DNA of 64,000 nt from the NCBI RefSeq assembly GCF_000568815.1, contig NZ_CP007201.1, positions 2,985,654 to 3,049,653 on the forward strand, written 5' to 3'. Shown here one piece after another: positions 44,083 through 54,490 of this stretch. The DNA comes from Sulfurospirillum multivorans DSM 12446 (GTDB lineage: Bacteria; Campylobacterota; Campylobacteria; Campylobacterales; Sulfurospirillaceae). Every line of letters begins with the position of its first letter. Within the stretch, counting starts at the first letter, position 1. The translations under genes were made by a program, and so were the position numbers. The notes beneath the pieces are model-generated. The model was not told where the DNA came from and searched no databases. It saw nothing but the letters and a program-made list of their open reading frames with translations.

Positions 44083-44739
44083 ATGGTTTTTGGTAAGATA
44101 GATTATATCAATCTTCTTCCCTTTCATGTTTTCTTGAAACGCTCTTCCCTCCCCAACGCTTTTAAGCGCTCATGTGAGCATCAAAAAGCCGTTCCCTCCG
44201 TCATCAATCGCAAATTTAGAAATCGTACTGTGGATGCTGCTTTTATCTCAAGTATTGAGAGTAAACGCCTCACAATTAAACGCCTCAACATTGGTATTGT
44301 GGCGCAAAAAAATGTCAAAAGTGTCCTCATTAAAAAAGGTGAGCCCAAAAGTGATCCCGCTTCTGCAACATCGAACAAGCTTGCCCGTGTCCTTGGGTTA
44401 AAAGGTGAAGTATTCATAGGCGATCGCGCGCTAAAGCTCTATCTAGAATCGCCCGAAACCTATATCGATCTTGCGCAAACATGGCATGAGAAGTATCATC
44501 TTCCGTTTGTATTTGCTCGTTTTTGCGTCAATACTCGTCAAAGTTTTTACAAACGACTCTCGACTCAATTTGTACGACACCCCATCAAAATTCCTAACTA
44601 CATTCTCTCTAAATACGCGAAAGAGCGTGGTATAACAGAGAAAAATATTAAAGAATATCTCAAACTGATTAGCTATACTATTGGAAGAAAAGAGCAAAAA
44701 GCACTCTTTATGTTTTTAAAAAAAGCCAAACGCCTTTAA
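44083..44739 (+). CDS. mqnA: Chorismate dehydratase of the futalosine menaquinone pathway
   Basis: 218 residues, starting with the MqnA-typical KIDYINLLPFHVF and with the conserved VPSVINRKF and DAAFISSIES. It converts chorismate to 3-enolpyruvylbenzoate, the first step of futalosine-dependent menaquinone synthesis, which Campylobacterota use. Menaquinone is the electron donor to ArrC. AAGGAG precedes the start. It is somewhat shorter than many MqnA proteins. Confidence 0.88.
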   Translation: MVFGKIDYINLLPFHVFLKRSSLPNAFKRSCEHQKAVPSVINRKFRNRTVDAAFISSIESKRLTIKRLNIGIVAQKNVKSVLIKKGEPKSDPASATSNKLARVLGLKGEVFIGDRALKLYLESPETYIDLAQTWHEKYHLPFVFARFCVNTRQSFYKRLSTQFVRHPIKIPNYILSKYAKERGITEKNIKEYLKLISYTIGRKEQKALFMFLKKAKRL

Positions 44740-44773
44740 GCCTTCATCGTAAAATCCCCAAAGGAGTTGCCTG

Positions 44774-46135
44774 ATGTCTGTGAAAAGTGATATTGAGAAA
44801 GTTTTAAAATCCACGATCCAAAGTACCCCTGGACAAACCGAGTTCTACCAAGCCGTTGAGGAGGTTTTAATCTCCCTTGAACCCCTCTTGCGTGCTGAGC
44901 CCAAATACGATCAGTACAACATTTTAGAGCGCATTGTCATCCCCGAGCGTCAAATTCTCTTTCGCGTTGTCTGGATGGACGACCAAGGCAAAATCCAAAC
45001 CAACATCGGCTACCGTGTGCAGTTTAACTCCGCCATTGGACCCTACAAAGGCGGTCTTCGCTTTCATCCAAGCGTCAATCTTGGTATCATCAAGTTTTTA
45101 GGCTTTGAGCAGATTTTTAAAAACTCCCTCACAGGTCTTGCCATCGGTGGAGCCAAAGGTGGAAGCAATTTTGATCCTAAAGGGAAAAGTGAAGGCGAAA
45201 TCATGCGTTTTTGCCAATCGTTTATGGTCGAACTCTCCAAACACATCGGTGAAACCAAAGACATTCCTGCGGGTGATATTGGCGTGGGTGGGCGTGAAAT
45301 TGGCTATATGTTTGGTGAATACAAGCGCCTTACGAGTCGTTTTGAAGGTGTACTAACGGGTAAAGGGCTCAACTGGGGTGGCTCCCTCGCGCGCACCGAA
45401 GCAACAGGGTATGGCTCGGTCTATTTTGCAGAAAACATTCTCAACAAAGCAGGCGACTCACTCAAAGATAAAATCTGCACCGTCTCAGGTGCTGGCAACG
45501 TTGCACTTTACACGATCCAAAAGCTCTATGAGATGGGCGCACTTCCCGTTACATGTAGCGATTCAAAAGGGATGATTTACGATAAAAATGGCATCGACTT
45601 TACAGCACTGAAAGCGATCAAAGAGGTGGCACGTAAAGACCTGAGCGAGTACATCAAAATTCGTCCCAATGCCGTCTACATTCCTCTATCCGACTACCCA
45701 CAAGGCACCAATGCTGTGTGGAGTATCCCTTGTTTTGCCGCCTTTCCCAGTGCAACGCAAAATGAACTCAACCTTACCGACATCCAAATTCTCTACAAAA
45801 ATGGCTGTCGCTTGGTCAATGAGGGTGCGAACATGCCCAGCACACCCGGTGCGATCGACTTTATGATCTCCCACAAGATGTTTTACGGCCCTGCCAAAGC
45901 CGCCAATGCGGGAGGCGTTGCAACCAGTCAACTTGAAATGAGCCAAAATGCCAGCATGCAAAAATGGACGTTCCCTGAGGTCGATAGCAAACTTCATTCG
46001 ATTATGAAGTCTATTTTTGATCTTGCCTACGCTACCTCCAAAGAGTTTGGAAATGAGGGAAATTTGATGCTAGGAGCCAACATTGCAGGCTTTAGGAAAG
46101 TAGCTGATTCCATGATCGACCAAGGCGCAGTCTAG
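44774..46135 (+). CDS. gdhA: NADP-type glutamate dehydrogenase
   Basis: 453 residues, the length of hexameric GDH. Conserved glutamate-site stretch KGGLRFHPSVN, catalytic lysine in GGAKGGSNFDP, and nucleotide-binding SGAGNVA (G-x-G-x-x-A). It makes glutamate from 2-oxoglutarate and ammonia. It precedes the ethanolamine genes, which release ammonia, a fitting neighbour. AAAGGAG lies before the start. Confidence 0.95.
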   Translation: MSVKSDIEKVLKSTIQSTPGQTEFYQAVEEVLISLEPLLRAEPKYDQYNILERIVIPERQILFRVVWMDDQGKIQTNIGYRVQFNSAIGPYKGGLRFHPSVNLGIIKFLGFEQIFKNSLTGLAIGGAKGGSNFDPKGKSEGEIMRFCQSFMVELSKHIGETKDIPAGDIGVGGREIGYMFGEYKRLTSRFEGVLTGKGLNWGGSLARTEATGYGSVYFAENILNKAGDSLKDKICTVSGAGNVALYTIQKLYEMGALPVTCSDSKGMIYDKNGIDFTALKAIKEVARKDLSEYIKIRPNAVYIPLSDYPQGTNAVWSIPCFAAFPSATQNELNLTDIQILYKNGCRLVNEGANMPSTPGAIDFMISHKMFYGPAKAANAGGVATSQLEMSQNASMQKWTFPEVDSKLHSIMKSIFDLAYATSKEFGNEGNLMLGANIAGFRKVADSMIDQGAV

Positions 46136-46154
46136 TTTACATGTAAGGATTTAT

Positions 46155-46206
46155 GAGGCATGTTTTGAAGCGCTCTTTTCGTGATGAGCGCTTCAAAACG
46201 TGCCTC
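46155..46206. terminator. Exceptionally long hairpin after gdhA
   Basis: A 21-bp stem with one G-T pair: 46155-46175 pairs with 46186-46206, loop of 10 bases. No T tract follows on either side, so it may be a processing or stability hairpin, not a simple intrinsic terminator. A TTTACATGTAAG palindrome lies just upstream at 46137-46148. Confidence 0.65.
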
Positions 46207-46327
46207 ACGCCACCTCGTTATCTTCGCGTATCACCCTATCGTGATTGATTAAAATCTATACACTTCCTTTGATCAAAAAATATCGTTATCGTGTTAGGAT
46301 TCCATTATCAAAAAAGGAAATCTGGAC

Positions 46328-47734
46328 ATGAGTAGCGAATATAAATTCGTTTATGGAAGTAAAACGTATCAGTTTAAAGACTTAAAAGCGTTGATGGCAA
46401 AGGCGACACCCAAACGCTCAGGCGATATTTTAGCAGGAGTTGCGGCGAGTTGTGAAGAAGAGAGAGTCATCGCGCAAATGCGCCTGAGTGAAGTACCGCT
46501 TCAAACGTTTTTACAAACCGCGCTTGTCCCTTACGAGAGCGATGAAGTGACACGACTCATTGTTGATGAACACGACGCTTTGGCGTTTTCTCCCATTGCC
46601 AATTTAAGCGTGGGTGAGTTTAGAAACTGGCTTTTAAGCGACGCCACAACACCCGAAGTTTTAAGCGCTCTTCAAAAAGGACTCACGCCTGAAATGGTTG
46701 CGGCGGTGAGTAAAATCATGCGCAATCAAGAACTCATCATGGTCGCCAAAAAATGCGAAGTCATCACCGCGTTTCGCAACACCATTGGGCTTCGTGGACG
46801 GCTTTCCACGAGACTCCAACCCAACCACCCCACCGATGATATGATGGGCATTGCGGCAAGTATTTTAGATGGTCTTTTATACGGCAATGGCGACGCTGTC
46901 ATCGGCATTAACCCCGCGACGGACAATGTCACGCAAGCGATTAAACTCCTGAAACTCCTCGATGAGATTATCGCGAAGTATGAAATCCCTACCCAATCGT
47001 GCATCTTAACCCATGTGACCAACACGATTGAAGCCATTGAAAAAGGCGCCCCTGTTGACTTGGTCTTTCAATCCATCGGTGGAACAGAAGCGACCAATGA
47101 AAGCTTTGGCTTTAGCCTCGCCACCTTAAAAGAAGCGCAAGAAGCAGCACTCTCTTTGCACCGTGGCACGGTGGGAAATAACGTCATGTACTTTGAAACA
47201 GGACAAGGAAGCTCACTCTCCGCCAACGCTAACTTTGGGGTCGATCAGCAAACTTGTGAAGCCAGAGCGTACGCGGTGGCTCGAAAATTTAACCCATTGC
47301 TTGTCAACACTGTTGTAGGATTCATAGGACCCGAGTACTTGTATGATGGCAAAGAAATTACCAGGGCTGGGCTTGAAGACCACTTTTGTGGCAAGCTTTT
47401 AGGCATACCAATGGGATGTGACATCTGCTACACCAATCACGCCGAAGCCGATCAAAACGATATGGACAACCTGCTCACACTCCTGGGTGTGGCGGGGGTC
47501 AATTTCATCATGGGCATTCCAGGCTCAGATGACATCATGCTCAACTACCAAACCACCTCGTTTCACGATGCCTTGTACGCAAGACGGGTGTTGGGGCTTA
47601 AACCCTCCCCCGAATTTGGAGCGTGGCTTGAAAAAATGCAGATCTTCAAAAACATGGACGGCTATATACTTAATGATGCGATACCGCCACTGTTTGAAAA
47701 ATCCCTCTCGAGTGTTTTAGGACCTACATCATGA
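46328..47734 (+). CDS. eutB: Ethanolamine ammonia-lyase heavy chain
   Basis: 468 residues, full length for EutB. Conserved blocks include NTIGLRGRLSTRLQPNHP and VDLVFQSIGGTEATNESFG around the substrate pocket of the TIM barrel. With EutC it splits ethanolamine to acetaldehyde and ammonia using adenosylcobalamin. AAGGAAA lies before the start. No eutR, eutG or carboxysome genes are present, so this is the short, shell-less arrangement; acetaldehyde must be handled elsewhere. Confidence 0.95.
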   Translation: MSSEYKFVYGSKTYQFKDLKALMAKATPKRSGDILAGVAASCEEERVIAQMRLSEVPLQTFLQTALVPYESDEVTRLIVDEHDALAFSPIANLSVGEFRNWLLSDATTPEVLSALQKGLTPEMVAAVSKIMRNQELIMVAKKCEVITAFRNTIGLRGRLSTRLQPNHPTDDMMGIAASILDGLLYGNGDAVIGINPATDNVTQAIKLLKLLDEIIAKYEIPTQSCILTHVTNTIEAIEKGAPVDLVFQSIGGTEATNESFGFSLATLKEAQEAALSLHRGTVGNNVMYFETGQGSSLSANANFGVDQQTCEARAYAVARKFNPLLVNTVVGFIGPEYLYDGKEITRAGLEDHFCGKLLGIPMGCDICYTNHAEADQNDMDNLLTLLGVAGVNFIMGIPGSDDIMLNYQTTSFHDALYARRVLGLKPSPEFGAWLEKMQIFKNMDGYILNDAIPPLFEKSLSSVLGPTS

Positions 47735-48582
47735 ATGATCCCGTTGTCAAAAACCCTTGGTCGGCATTAAGAGCGTACACCGACGCACGTATAGGTCTTG
47801 GACGTGCGGGCATTAGTGTGCCCACACATGAACTTTTGAACTTTCAACTCTCCCACGCCAAAGCCCGTGATGCCGTGCATTTGCCTTTACATGTAAACGC
47901 ACTTTTGGAAGGTTTTGCGCGTCTGCCTCTGGACATACGTCTTTTAGGTGAAGGCAAGGCGGAGGGGCTTTTGCAAGAAGGGGTAAGTCCTATTTTGCTT
48001 CACTCACAAGCCCAAAGCAGGGACAGTTACCTCCAACGCCCCGACCTTGGACGAAGACTGGATGATCGTTCAAGGCAGAGCTTAGAAGCGTTACAACAAG
48101 GAGCGTCGTATGACCTTGCTATCGTGGTGGTCGATGGACTCTCTTCCCTTGCCATTCACGAAAATGCTTTAACGTTTATCCAAACACTGACCAAAGAGCT
48201 TGCTAAAGATACGCAGGAGTGGAAACTTGCCCCTTTTTGCATTGTTGAGCAAGGCAGAGTCGCCATTGGCGATGAAGTGGGAGAGCTTTTACATGTAAAG
48301 AGTGTCGTGGTGCTTATTGGGGAGCGACCTGGGCTTAGTTCGCCCGATAGTTTGGGATTGTACATGACCTATGCGCCGAAAGTTGGGCTCACGGATGCTT
48401 ATAGAAATTGCATCTCAAACATTCGCAAAGAGGGATTAAGTTACGAGGAGGCCGCTAAAAAAACGCTCTATTTATTAAAAGAATCACGAAAATTACAGCT
48501 CTCAGGGGTCGCCATTAAAGAAAGAGCGTACGAAGATGAGACGTTAAAAATGACGCAAGAAAAAAACTTTCTACTTAACTAA
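47731..48582 (+). CDS. eutC: Ethanolamine ammonia-lyase light chain
   Basis: 283 residues, overlapping eutB by 4 bases. Conserved EutC features: ARIGLGRAGISVPT near the start, QSRDSYLQRPDLGRRL and the cobalamin-binding region with VVDGLSS and RPGLSSPDSLG. It binds the B12 cofactor and completes the active site with EutB. Two copies of the dispersed palindrome occur within it (47886 and 48288), where they encode Leu-His-Val. Confidence 0.94.
   Translation: MNDPVVKNPWSALRAYTDARIGLGRAGISVPTHELLNFQLSHAKARDAVHLPLHVNALLEGFARLPLDIRLLGEGKAEGLLQEGVSPILLHSQAQSRDSYLQRPDLGRRLDDRSRQSLEALQQGASYDLAIVVVDGLSSLAIHENALTFIQTLTKELAKDTQEWKLAPFCIVEQGRVAIGDEVGELLHVKSVVVLIGERPGLSSPDSLGLYMTYAPKVGLTDAYRNCISNIRKEGLSYEEAAKKTLYLLKESRKLQLSGVAIKERAYEDETLKMTQEKNFLLN
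48288..48299. repeat. Dispersed palindrome TTTACATGTAAA (representative copy)
   Basis: One of at least 23 copies of core TTACATGTAA. Core start positions: 3115, 3722, 4866, 6511, 7883, 8019, 8242, 10296, 10347, 16705, 21313, 31740, 33438, 42184, 46138, 47887, 48289, 52352, 54425, 57076, 60012, 60552, 63026. Eleven have the full 12-base form. They occur in genes on both strands and between genes, and none is in the transposon. Confidence 0.85.
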
Positions 48583-48591
48583 AAGGATTTA

Positions 48592-50016
48592 ATGATGGAA
48601 AAAGGAAAAAGCATGGCACACAATGAAGCGTATTTAGCCAAAAGACAGCTCAAAAAAGGAACAGCAGGCTGGTTACTTTTAGCAGGGCTAGGAGTTTCGT
48701 ATGTTATCTCAGGTGATTTTGCGGGATGGAACTTTGGTATAGCCCAAGCGGGTTGGGGTGGATTTTTAATCGCCTCTATTTTGATGGGGGTGATGTATAT
48801 GTTTCTCGTGCTCTCTCTTGCGGAAATGTCCGCAGCCATTCCAGCAGCGGGTGGCGGTTACAGTTTTGCCAGACACGTCATGGGACCAACGGGAGGCTAC
48901 TTAACAGGTTTAGCAATTTTAATCGAATACGCTCTCGCACCCGCAGCGATTGTTATTTTTATCGGTGCGGCAACGGAACAACTTTTGGGAATTGATGGGC
49001 CTATCGTTTACGCTGCTTTTTATGCGGTGTTTATTGGTATCCATGTTTTGGGTGCGGGTGAAGCACTGAAAACCATGATGGTCATTAGTGCCCTCGCCGT
49101 TTTCGCCATTATTGCAACAGCCGTTGCGTTGATCGGTGATTTTAATGTTGCCAATTTGTTTGACATAGTGCCCGCGCAAGACGTTGTGGGAGCTACATCA
49201 TTTTTGCCTTTAGGATGGCATGGTGTTTGGGCGGCATTGCCGTTTGCTATGTGGCTTTTTTTAGCGGTTGAGGGCGTTCCACTCGCTGCTGAGGAGGCAA
49301 AAAATCCTGCTAAAGATGTTCCAAAAGGCATCATCGGCGCAATGGTGTTTCTGCTTTTTACCGCCGCCTTGGTACTTTTTTTACTCGCAGGAGCCAGTGG
49401 TGCTCAGATGATGGGTGAGAGCAAAGTGCCTTTAGTCGATGCTCTCAATGCCGTAGGTAGCACTAAACTTGCCACCCTTGTCAATGTCTTAGCGCTTGCG
49501 GGTCTTATCGCCTCTTTCTTTTCCATTATCTATGGGTACAGCAGGCTGGTATTTGCACTCTCACGTGCGGGGTATTTACCACAATTTTTATCGCTCACGG
49601 GCACACGAAAAACACCCCTATGGGCTTTAATTATTCCTGGTGTGTTAGGATTTTTTGCTTCATTGAGCGGAGAAGGTGATTTGATGCTTGCAATGGCAGT
49701 TGTAGGTGCGACGATTTCGTATGCCTTGATGTCACTCAGCCATATCCTTTTAAGAGTGAAACACCCTAACATGAGACGACCCTATAAAACCCCTGGAGGG
49801 ATTGTAACCTCAGGCATTGCACTGGTTTTATCGCTTATCGCCCTAACCGGTGTCTATGCGTTTGATCCAAGAGCCTTCAACTATACCTTGGTACTTTATG
49901 CGATCGGTGCACTTTACTTCTTTGCATACAGTAAAAATCATTTGGTTGCCAAAACAGCGGAAGAAGAGTTTGCGATGATAGCGCAAGCAGAACAAGAGTT
50001 AGAACACGAACTGTAA
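48592..50016 (+). CDS. eat: Ethanolamine permease (APC family)
   Basis: 474 residues, about 12 membrane helices. The N-terminal helix has the APC-family pattern GVSYVISGDFAGWNFG that is typical of Eat-type ethanolamine permeases, and IPAAGGGYSFARHVMGP follows in helix 3. It lies 9 bases after eutC in the same operon, which supports ethanolamine as the substrate. A second ATG at 48595 is equally possible. Confidence 0.88.
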   Translation: MMEKGKSMAHNEAYLAKRQLKKGTAGWLLLAGLGVSYVISGDFAGWNFGIAQAGWGGFLIASILMGVMYMFLVLSLAEMSAAIPAAGGGYSFARHVMGPTGGYLTGLAILIEYALAPAAIVIFIGAATEQLLGIDGPIVYAAFYAVFIGIHVLGAGEALKTMMVISALAVFAIIATAVALIGDFNVANLFDIVPAQDVVGATSFLPLGWHGVWAALPFAMWLFLAVEGVPLAAEEAKNPAKDVPKGIIGAMVFLLFTAALVLFLLAGASGAQMMGESKVPLVDALNAVGSTKLATLVNVLALAGLIASFFSIIYGYSRLVFALSRAGYLPQFLSLTGTRKTPLWALIIPGVLGFFASLSGEGDLMLAMAVVGATISYALMSLSHILLRVKHPNMRRPYKTPGGIVTSGIALVLSLIALTGVYAFDPRAFNYTLVLYAIGALYFFAYSKNHLVAKTAEEEFAMIAQAEQELEHEL

Positions 50017-50024
50017 ATTGAGTG

Positions 50025-50052
50025 GATGTGAGGATAACTCCTCACATCTTTT
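50025..50052. terminator. Bidirectional terminator between eat and upp
   Basis: Perfect 10-bp stem GATGTGAGGA (50025-50034) with TCCTCACATC (50039-50048), loop TAAC, followed by TTTT. Confidence 0.88.
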
Positions 50053-50683
50053 AAGCACCTAAAGTATTAAAAACACGATCTCCTGCATCTCCAAGACCTG
50101 GGACGATGTAACCATTTTCATTGAGTCCTTCATCAACACACGCGGTAAAGACAGGAACGTCTGGGTGAATTTCACCAAAACGTTTTAAGCCCTCGGGTGC
50201 TGAGACCAAGGCGAGGAAGCGAATATCTTTCACCCCTTTACCTTTGAGAAAATTCACTGCATCAATCGCAGTTCCACCCGTTGCAAACATTGGATCGATG
50301 ATGATCGCAGTGCGCTCTGTGTGGTCAGCAGGAAGTTTGGCATAGTAAAACTCGGCTTCAAGCGTTTTTTCGTTGCGTTGAAAACCCAAAAAGCCCACAC
50401 TTGCATCAGGAATCAATTTAAAAACACTGTCCAACATACCAAGAGCTGCACGAAGAATGGGGCAGATCATGATCTTTACATCTAATTTATGCGTATTTGC
50501 CACCGCAACGGGAGTCTGAACCTTCACGTCTCTTAGAGGCAAATCTCTCGTTGCTTCAAAGAGCATCAAATACGAGATTTCGTCCACCAAAAGTCGAAAA
50601 TGAAAGGGCTCTGTTTTTTCATCTCTTAAGATCGAGAGTTTATGCGCAATAAGAGGATGTTTGATGACGTGGACATTTTTCAC
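50051..50683 (-). CDS. upp: Uracil phosphoribosyltransferase
   Basis: 210 residues. PRPP loop IIIDPMFATGGTAIDAV (about 127-143) and the uracil-binding C-terminus GYIVPGLGDAGDRVFNT are both intact. It converts uracil and PRPP to UMP for salvage. It starts directly after the malic enzyme stop, so they share a transcript. Confidence 0.95.
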   Translation of the reverse strand: MKNVHVIKHPLIAHKLSILRDEKTEPFHFRLLVDEISYLMLFEATRDLPLRDVKVQTPVAVANTHKLDVKIMICPILRAALGMLDSVFKLIPDASVGFLGFQRNEKTLEAEFYYAKLPADHTERTAIIIDPMFATGGTAIDAVNFLKGKGVKDIRFLALVSAPEGLKRFGEIHPDVPVFTACVDEGLNENGYIVPGLGDAGDRVFNTLGA

Positions 50684-51961
50684 TTATTTTTGCTCCGCGT
50701 CGATCATCGCTTGAAGGTCTCGTTTGTACAGACCAATATCAAAATCCTCAACACGTGCAACACCGTCTTTAATCGCCGCTTCTGCAACCGCAGCAGATAC
50801 CCAGACAAGCACGCGTCTATCAAACGGTTTAGGAATAATGTAATGAATACCAAATTTCAAATCTTCACCATTGTACGCTGATTTAACGTACGCGGGAACT
50901 TCCTCTTTAGCCAATTTTGCGAGAGCCACAGCCGCTGCCATTTTCATGCCTTCGGTTACTTTGGTTGCTTTGACATCCAAAGCACCTCTAAAGATGAACG
51001 GGAAGCCTAACACGTTATTGACTTGGTTAGGATAGTCACTTCTTCCTGTTCCCATCATCACGTCATCTCGTACCGCATGAACCTCTTCTGGCAAGATTTC
51101 CGGTGTTGGGTTTGCAAGGGCGAAAATGATTGGGTATGGATTCATCGATTTGACCATCTCTCCTGTCACGACACCAGGCGCTGAGAGCCCAAGGAACATA
51201 TCTGCACCATTCATCGCATCTTCTAACGTTCGATCGCTTGTCTCAAGGGCAAACTCTGCTTTGTAACTGTTAAGGTCTGTTCGTCCAGAGTGAATCACAC
51301 CTTTGGTATCGATCATAACGATCTTTTTAGCCCCTAAAAGTTTGTACATTTTCGCACATGCAATCCCTGCTGCTCCAGCTCCTGAGACAACAATTTTCAT
51401 ATCTTCGATTTTTTTACCGCTGATTTCAAGGGCATTGATAAGTCCAGCAGAAGTAATCATTGCCGTTCCATGTTGGTCATCGTGCATAACAGGGATATTC
51501 ACGCATGCTTGAAGTTTTGTCTCGATCTCAAAACATTTAGGTGCTTTAATATCTTCAAGGTTAATACCCCCAAATGTTGGAGCGAGTGCTTTACAGATCG
51601 CTACGATTTTATCGGCATCATGTTCATCCAGTTCAATATCAAAAGCATCAACGCCTGCAAATTTTTTAAACAGAACGGATTTGCCTTCCATAACAGGTTT
51701 ACCCGCAACAGCGCCAATATCGCCAAGTCCAAGAACAGCGGTTCCATCGGTAATAACCGCAACAAGATTTCCCTTGTTAGTGTAGGTATAGGCTAATTCG
51801 TTATCTTTTTCAATCTCTAAACATGGATGCGCAACACCTGGAGTATAGGCCATAGAAAGGTCTCTGGCTGTATCACAACGTGTTTTGACATTGATCTCGA
51901 TCTTTCCACCGACATGGTATGCTAAAGATTCCTCTTTTGTTACTTTTCCTTTATGACTCAC
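50684..51961 (-). CDS. Malic enzyme (malate dehydrogenase, decarboxylating)
   Basis: 425 residues, the short bacterial form without the phosphotransacetylase domain. Catalytic region [12 protein letters not shown] near residue 37, metal site in HDDQHGTA, and dinucleotide-binding [11 protein letters not shown]. It oxidatively decarboxylates malate to pyruvate, giving NADPH or NADH; which cofactor is used is not clear. It overlaps the end of gltX by 11 bases. Confidence 0.93.
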   Translation of the reverse strand: MSHKGKVTKEESLAYHVGGKIEINVKTRCDTARDLSMAYTPGVAHPCLEIEKDNELAYTYTNKGNLVAVITDGTAVLGLGDIGAVAGKPVMEGKSVLFKKFAGVDAFDIELDEHDADKIVAICKALAPTFGGINLEDIKAPKCFEIETKLQACVNIPVMHDDQHGTAMITSAGLINALEISGKKIEDMKIVVSGAGAAGIACAKMYKLLGAKKIVMIDTKGVIHSGRTDLNSYKAEFALETSDRTLEDAMNGADMFLGLSAPGVVTGEMVKSMNPYPIIFALANPTPEILPEEVHAVRDDVMMGTGRSDYPNQVNNVLGFPFIFRGALDVKATKVTEGMKMAAAVALAKLAKEEVPAYVKSAYNGEDLKFGIHYIIPKPFDRRVLVWVSAAVAEAAIKDGVARVEDFDIGLYKRDLQAMIDAEQK

Positions 51962-53354
51962 CAGAACTCCTTTGAAATAAAATTAATGTTTCGATTCTTT
52001 TGACCACGTCTTCATATCCAATAATTTCCAAAACGTCGAAAATGGAAGGACTGACCGAACTTCCTACCATCGCAATACGAATCGCTTGCGCCAAATCTTT
52101 AAGTTTTAAACCACGCTCTTCTAAGAATGCTTTGGTAAATGTTTCAAATTCACTCGCTAGTAAAAGCGATTTTTCACCTTTTAATGCTACCAAATACTGC
52201 TCTAAAACGCCTAATCCATCGGCTGTTAAGAACTTTTCAACGGCTTTTTCATCGTAACACGTTGGTGCCTCTAAAATCTGCTTTACAAGGCTTGCAAACT
52301 CAACCAAGGTCTTTGCACGATCACGAAGTGCGTCAATCAGTAACGCTTTCTTTACATGTAAGGAAATATCGACATCAAAAAAGCGCAATTCTTCAATTAA
52401 ACGCTCATAACTCGCCTGCTTAATATAGTGCGCATTCAGCCAAACCAACTTCTCTTGGTTATACGCCGAAGCTGATTTATTGATATGGGAAGGATCAAAG
52501 AGTGCTTGCATTTGCTCAAAGGAGAAAATCTCCTGATCGCCATGACTCCAGCCCAAACGAATCAGAAAATTAAGCAGCGCTTCTGGCAAGTAACCTTCGC
52601 GTTTATAATCCATCACATCCACTGCACCATCGCGCTTGGAGAGCTTTTTACCTTGAGGATTTAAGATCATCGGGACATGGTAAAATTTGGGAATGTCAAA
52701 ACTAAGTGCCTCGTATAAAATGATCTGTTTTGGTGTATTGGAGAGATGATCATCGCCACGAATGACTTCATTCACACCCATCAGCGCGTCATCAATGACA
52801 ACAACAAAGTTATACGTTGGCGTACCATCACTGCGTGCAATGATAAAATCATCCAACATATCGCTCGCATTAAAAGTCACTTCACCTTTGACCCCATCGA
52901 CAAAGGAAACCACACCACTCGTAGGCGCTTTGATGCGAATGACAGGCTCGACTCCCTCGGGAGGAGTACCTGTAAAATCACGGTATCTGCCATCGTAATG
53001 GGGGCGCTCTTTGCGTGCGGATTGCGCTTCACGAAGGGCATCAAGATCCTCTTTGCTCATATAACATTTGTACGCTTTTCCCGCATCTAAAAGCTTTTGA
53101 ACATAGCTTTTATACAGATCAAAACGCTCAGACTGATACACAATCTCACCTTCATGCGCCAATCCAACCCATTTAAACGCTTCTACAATGGCGTCTGCGG
53201 CTTCTTTAGAGTTTCGCGCGAGGTCTGTATCTTCAATGCGAAATAAAAATTTTCCACTGTTTCTTTTTGCCCAAAGATAGCTGTAAAGAGCTGTACGAAG
53301 CCCTCCAATATGCAAATATCCCGTAGGGCTAGGGGCAAAACGTGTCACTATCAT
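51951..53354 (-). CDS. gltX: Glutamyl-tRNA synthetase
   Basis: 467 residues, class I synthetase. HIGH-type motif [11 protein letters not shown] (about 10-20) and KMSKS-type motif KKLSKRDGA (about 240). Campylobacterota commonly have two GltX enzymes, one of which charges tRNA-Gln for later amidation; sequence alone does not tell which this is. A TTTACATGTAAG palindrome lies within it at 52351. Confidence 0.93.
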   Translation of the reverse strand: MIVTRFAPSPTGYLHIGGLRTALYSYLWAKRNSGKFLFRIEDTDLARNSKEAADAIVEAFKWVGLAHEGEIVYQSERFDLYKSYVQKLLDAGKAYKCYMSKEDLDALREAQSARKERPHYDGRYRDFTGTPPEGVEPVIRIKAPTSGVVSFVDGVKGEVTFNASDMLDDFIIARSDGTPTYNFVVVIDDALMGVNEVIRGDDHLSNTPKQIILYEALSFDIPKFYHVPMILNPQGKKLSKRDGAVDVMDYKREGYLPEALLNFLIRLGWSHGDQEIFSFEQMQALFDPSHINKSASAYNQEKLVWLNAHYIKQASYERLIEELRFFDVDISLHVKKALLIDALRDRAKTLVEFASLVKQILEAPTCYDEKAVEKFLTADGLGVLEQYLVALKGEKSLLLASEFETFTKAFLEERGLKLKDLAQAIRIAMVGSSVSPSIFDVLEIIGYEDVVKRIETLILFQRSSGES

Positions 53355-53554
53355 GACTCTACCTTCATTATAATTTGATGAATTATGTATAAATTATGTA
53401 TCATTTTGTTACGCGGTAACTAAAAATTCTACGAGAGCGGACGCAAAAACACTTTTTTAATTTCTTTTGTCTAAAAACATGTTATCATTCGTAGCTCTTA
53501 TTTTTAATACAAACACGATTATATAGCTATTTTTCTTAAAACAAAGGACTATTG

Positions 53555-54409
53555 ATGAAGATAAAACTAAAGGTGTTAACTTTTGTAACGTTGAGTGCTA
53601 CCCTTCTTTTTTCACCTGCAAATGCGGGAACCATTGATGGCGTTTCAGTCATTATTAACAAAGAACCCATCACCCTTTATGATGTTTTCAAATACTCACA
53701 ACGCTTTAACATCTCTAAAAAAGAGTCTTTGGATATTTTGGTACGACAAAAACTTGAAGAGTCTGAGATCAAAAAACAAAATATCGTCGTTGATAGTTTT
53801 GAAGTCGACCAGTACATCGAAAATTTGGCAATCAGCAACAACATGAGTCAATACGACTTTCTCAACATGATTCGCTCAAAAAACATTGATGTCTCTGAGT
53901 ACAAAGAAGATCTTAAAAAGAAATTGCAACGCGATAAACTGTATAAAAAAATCGTCAATACCAAAATGCAACAGATGGGTGATGGTGAGCTTCAAGCCTA
54001 TTACAACGAAAACCTCAATGAATTTTCACAAGCCAGTGCGTTTGATGTAACGATCTATACCAGCGCAAATCAACAAAGCCTTGCTGCGATTCAAAACAAC
54101 CCTATGAGTGCCGTCAATGATGTTGAACTTAAAGAGGGAAAACTTGAAGCGAGTAAAACCGATCCAAAATTAGCAGCCCTGCTTAACAAAACCGCCATTG
54201 GTAAATTTTCGCCTGTTGTCAAATCCGATGCAAATAACTACGCGATGTTTTTTGTGAAAGAGAAACACAATGTTCAAAGTGTCTCATTTGAGAATGCTAA
54301 AAATTATATCTATTCAAAGTTGAGTGAAGGTAAAGAGCAAAAAGCGATTGAAGAATTTTTTGAAAAACTCAAATCTTCTGCCAATATTCAAGTTGTTAGA
54401 GCACCTTAA
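53555..54409 (+). CDS. SurA-like periplasmic chaperone/peptidyl-prolyl isomerase
   Basis: 284 residues; ATG at 53555 follows AAAGGA by about seven bases (an in-frame TTG at 53552 is less likely). Signal peptide (KLKVLTFVTLSATLLFSPANA), then a SurA N-terminal-like domain (GVSVIINKEPITLYDVFKYS), and a rotamase-like C-terminal half (about 150-275). Campylobacterota use such proteins to help fold outer-membrane proteins. Sequence divergence leaves isomerase activity uncertain. Confidence 0.82.
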   Translation: MKIKLKVLTFVTLSATLLFSPANAGTIDGVSVIINKEPITLYDVFKYSQRFNISKKESLDILVRQKLEESEIKKQNIVVDSFEVDQYIENLAISNNMSQYDFLNMIRSKNIDVSEYKEDLKKKLQRDKLYKKIVNTKMQQMGDGELQAYYNENLNEFSQASAFDVTIYTSANQQSLAAIQNNPMSAVNDVELKEGKLEASKTDPKLAALLNKTAIGKFSPVVKSDANNYAMFFVKEKHNVQSVSFENAKNYIYSKLSEGKEQKAIEEFFEKLKSSANIQVVRAP

Positions 54410-54432
54410 AACGGTTCTAAACGTTTACATGT

Positions 54433-54479
54433 AAAAAAGGGGGGGTGAGCCATTTTAAAGCTCACCCCCCCCTTTTTTT
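54433..54479. terminator. Strong terminator with G7/C8 tracts
   Basis: Stem from AAAAAAGGGGGGGTGAGC (54433-54450) to GCTCACCCCCCCC (54460-54472), then seven T. The arms include A/T runs so it works in both directions. A TTTACATGTAAA palindrome overlaps its left edge (54424-54435). Confidence 0.92.
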
Positions 54480-54490
54480 ATAGATTCTTA

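Noticed and set aside
53355-53551. tRNA or small RNA between gltX and the surA-like gene
   Set aside because: No cloverleaf or strong stem is visible; it looks like a divergent promoter region.
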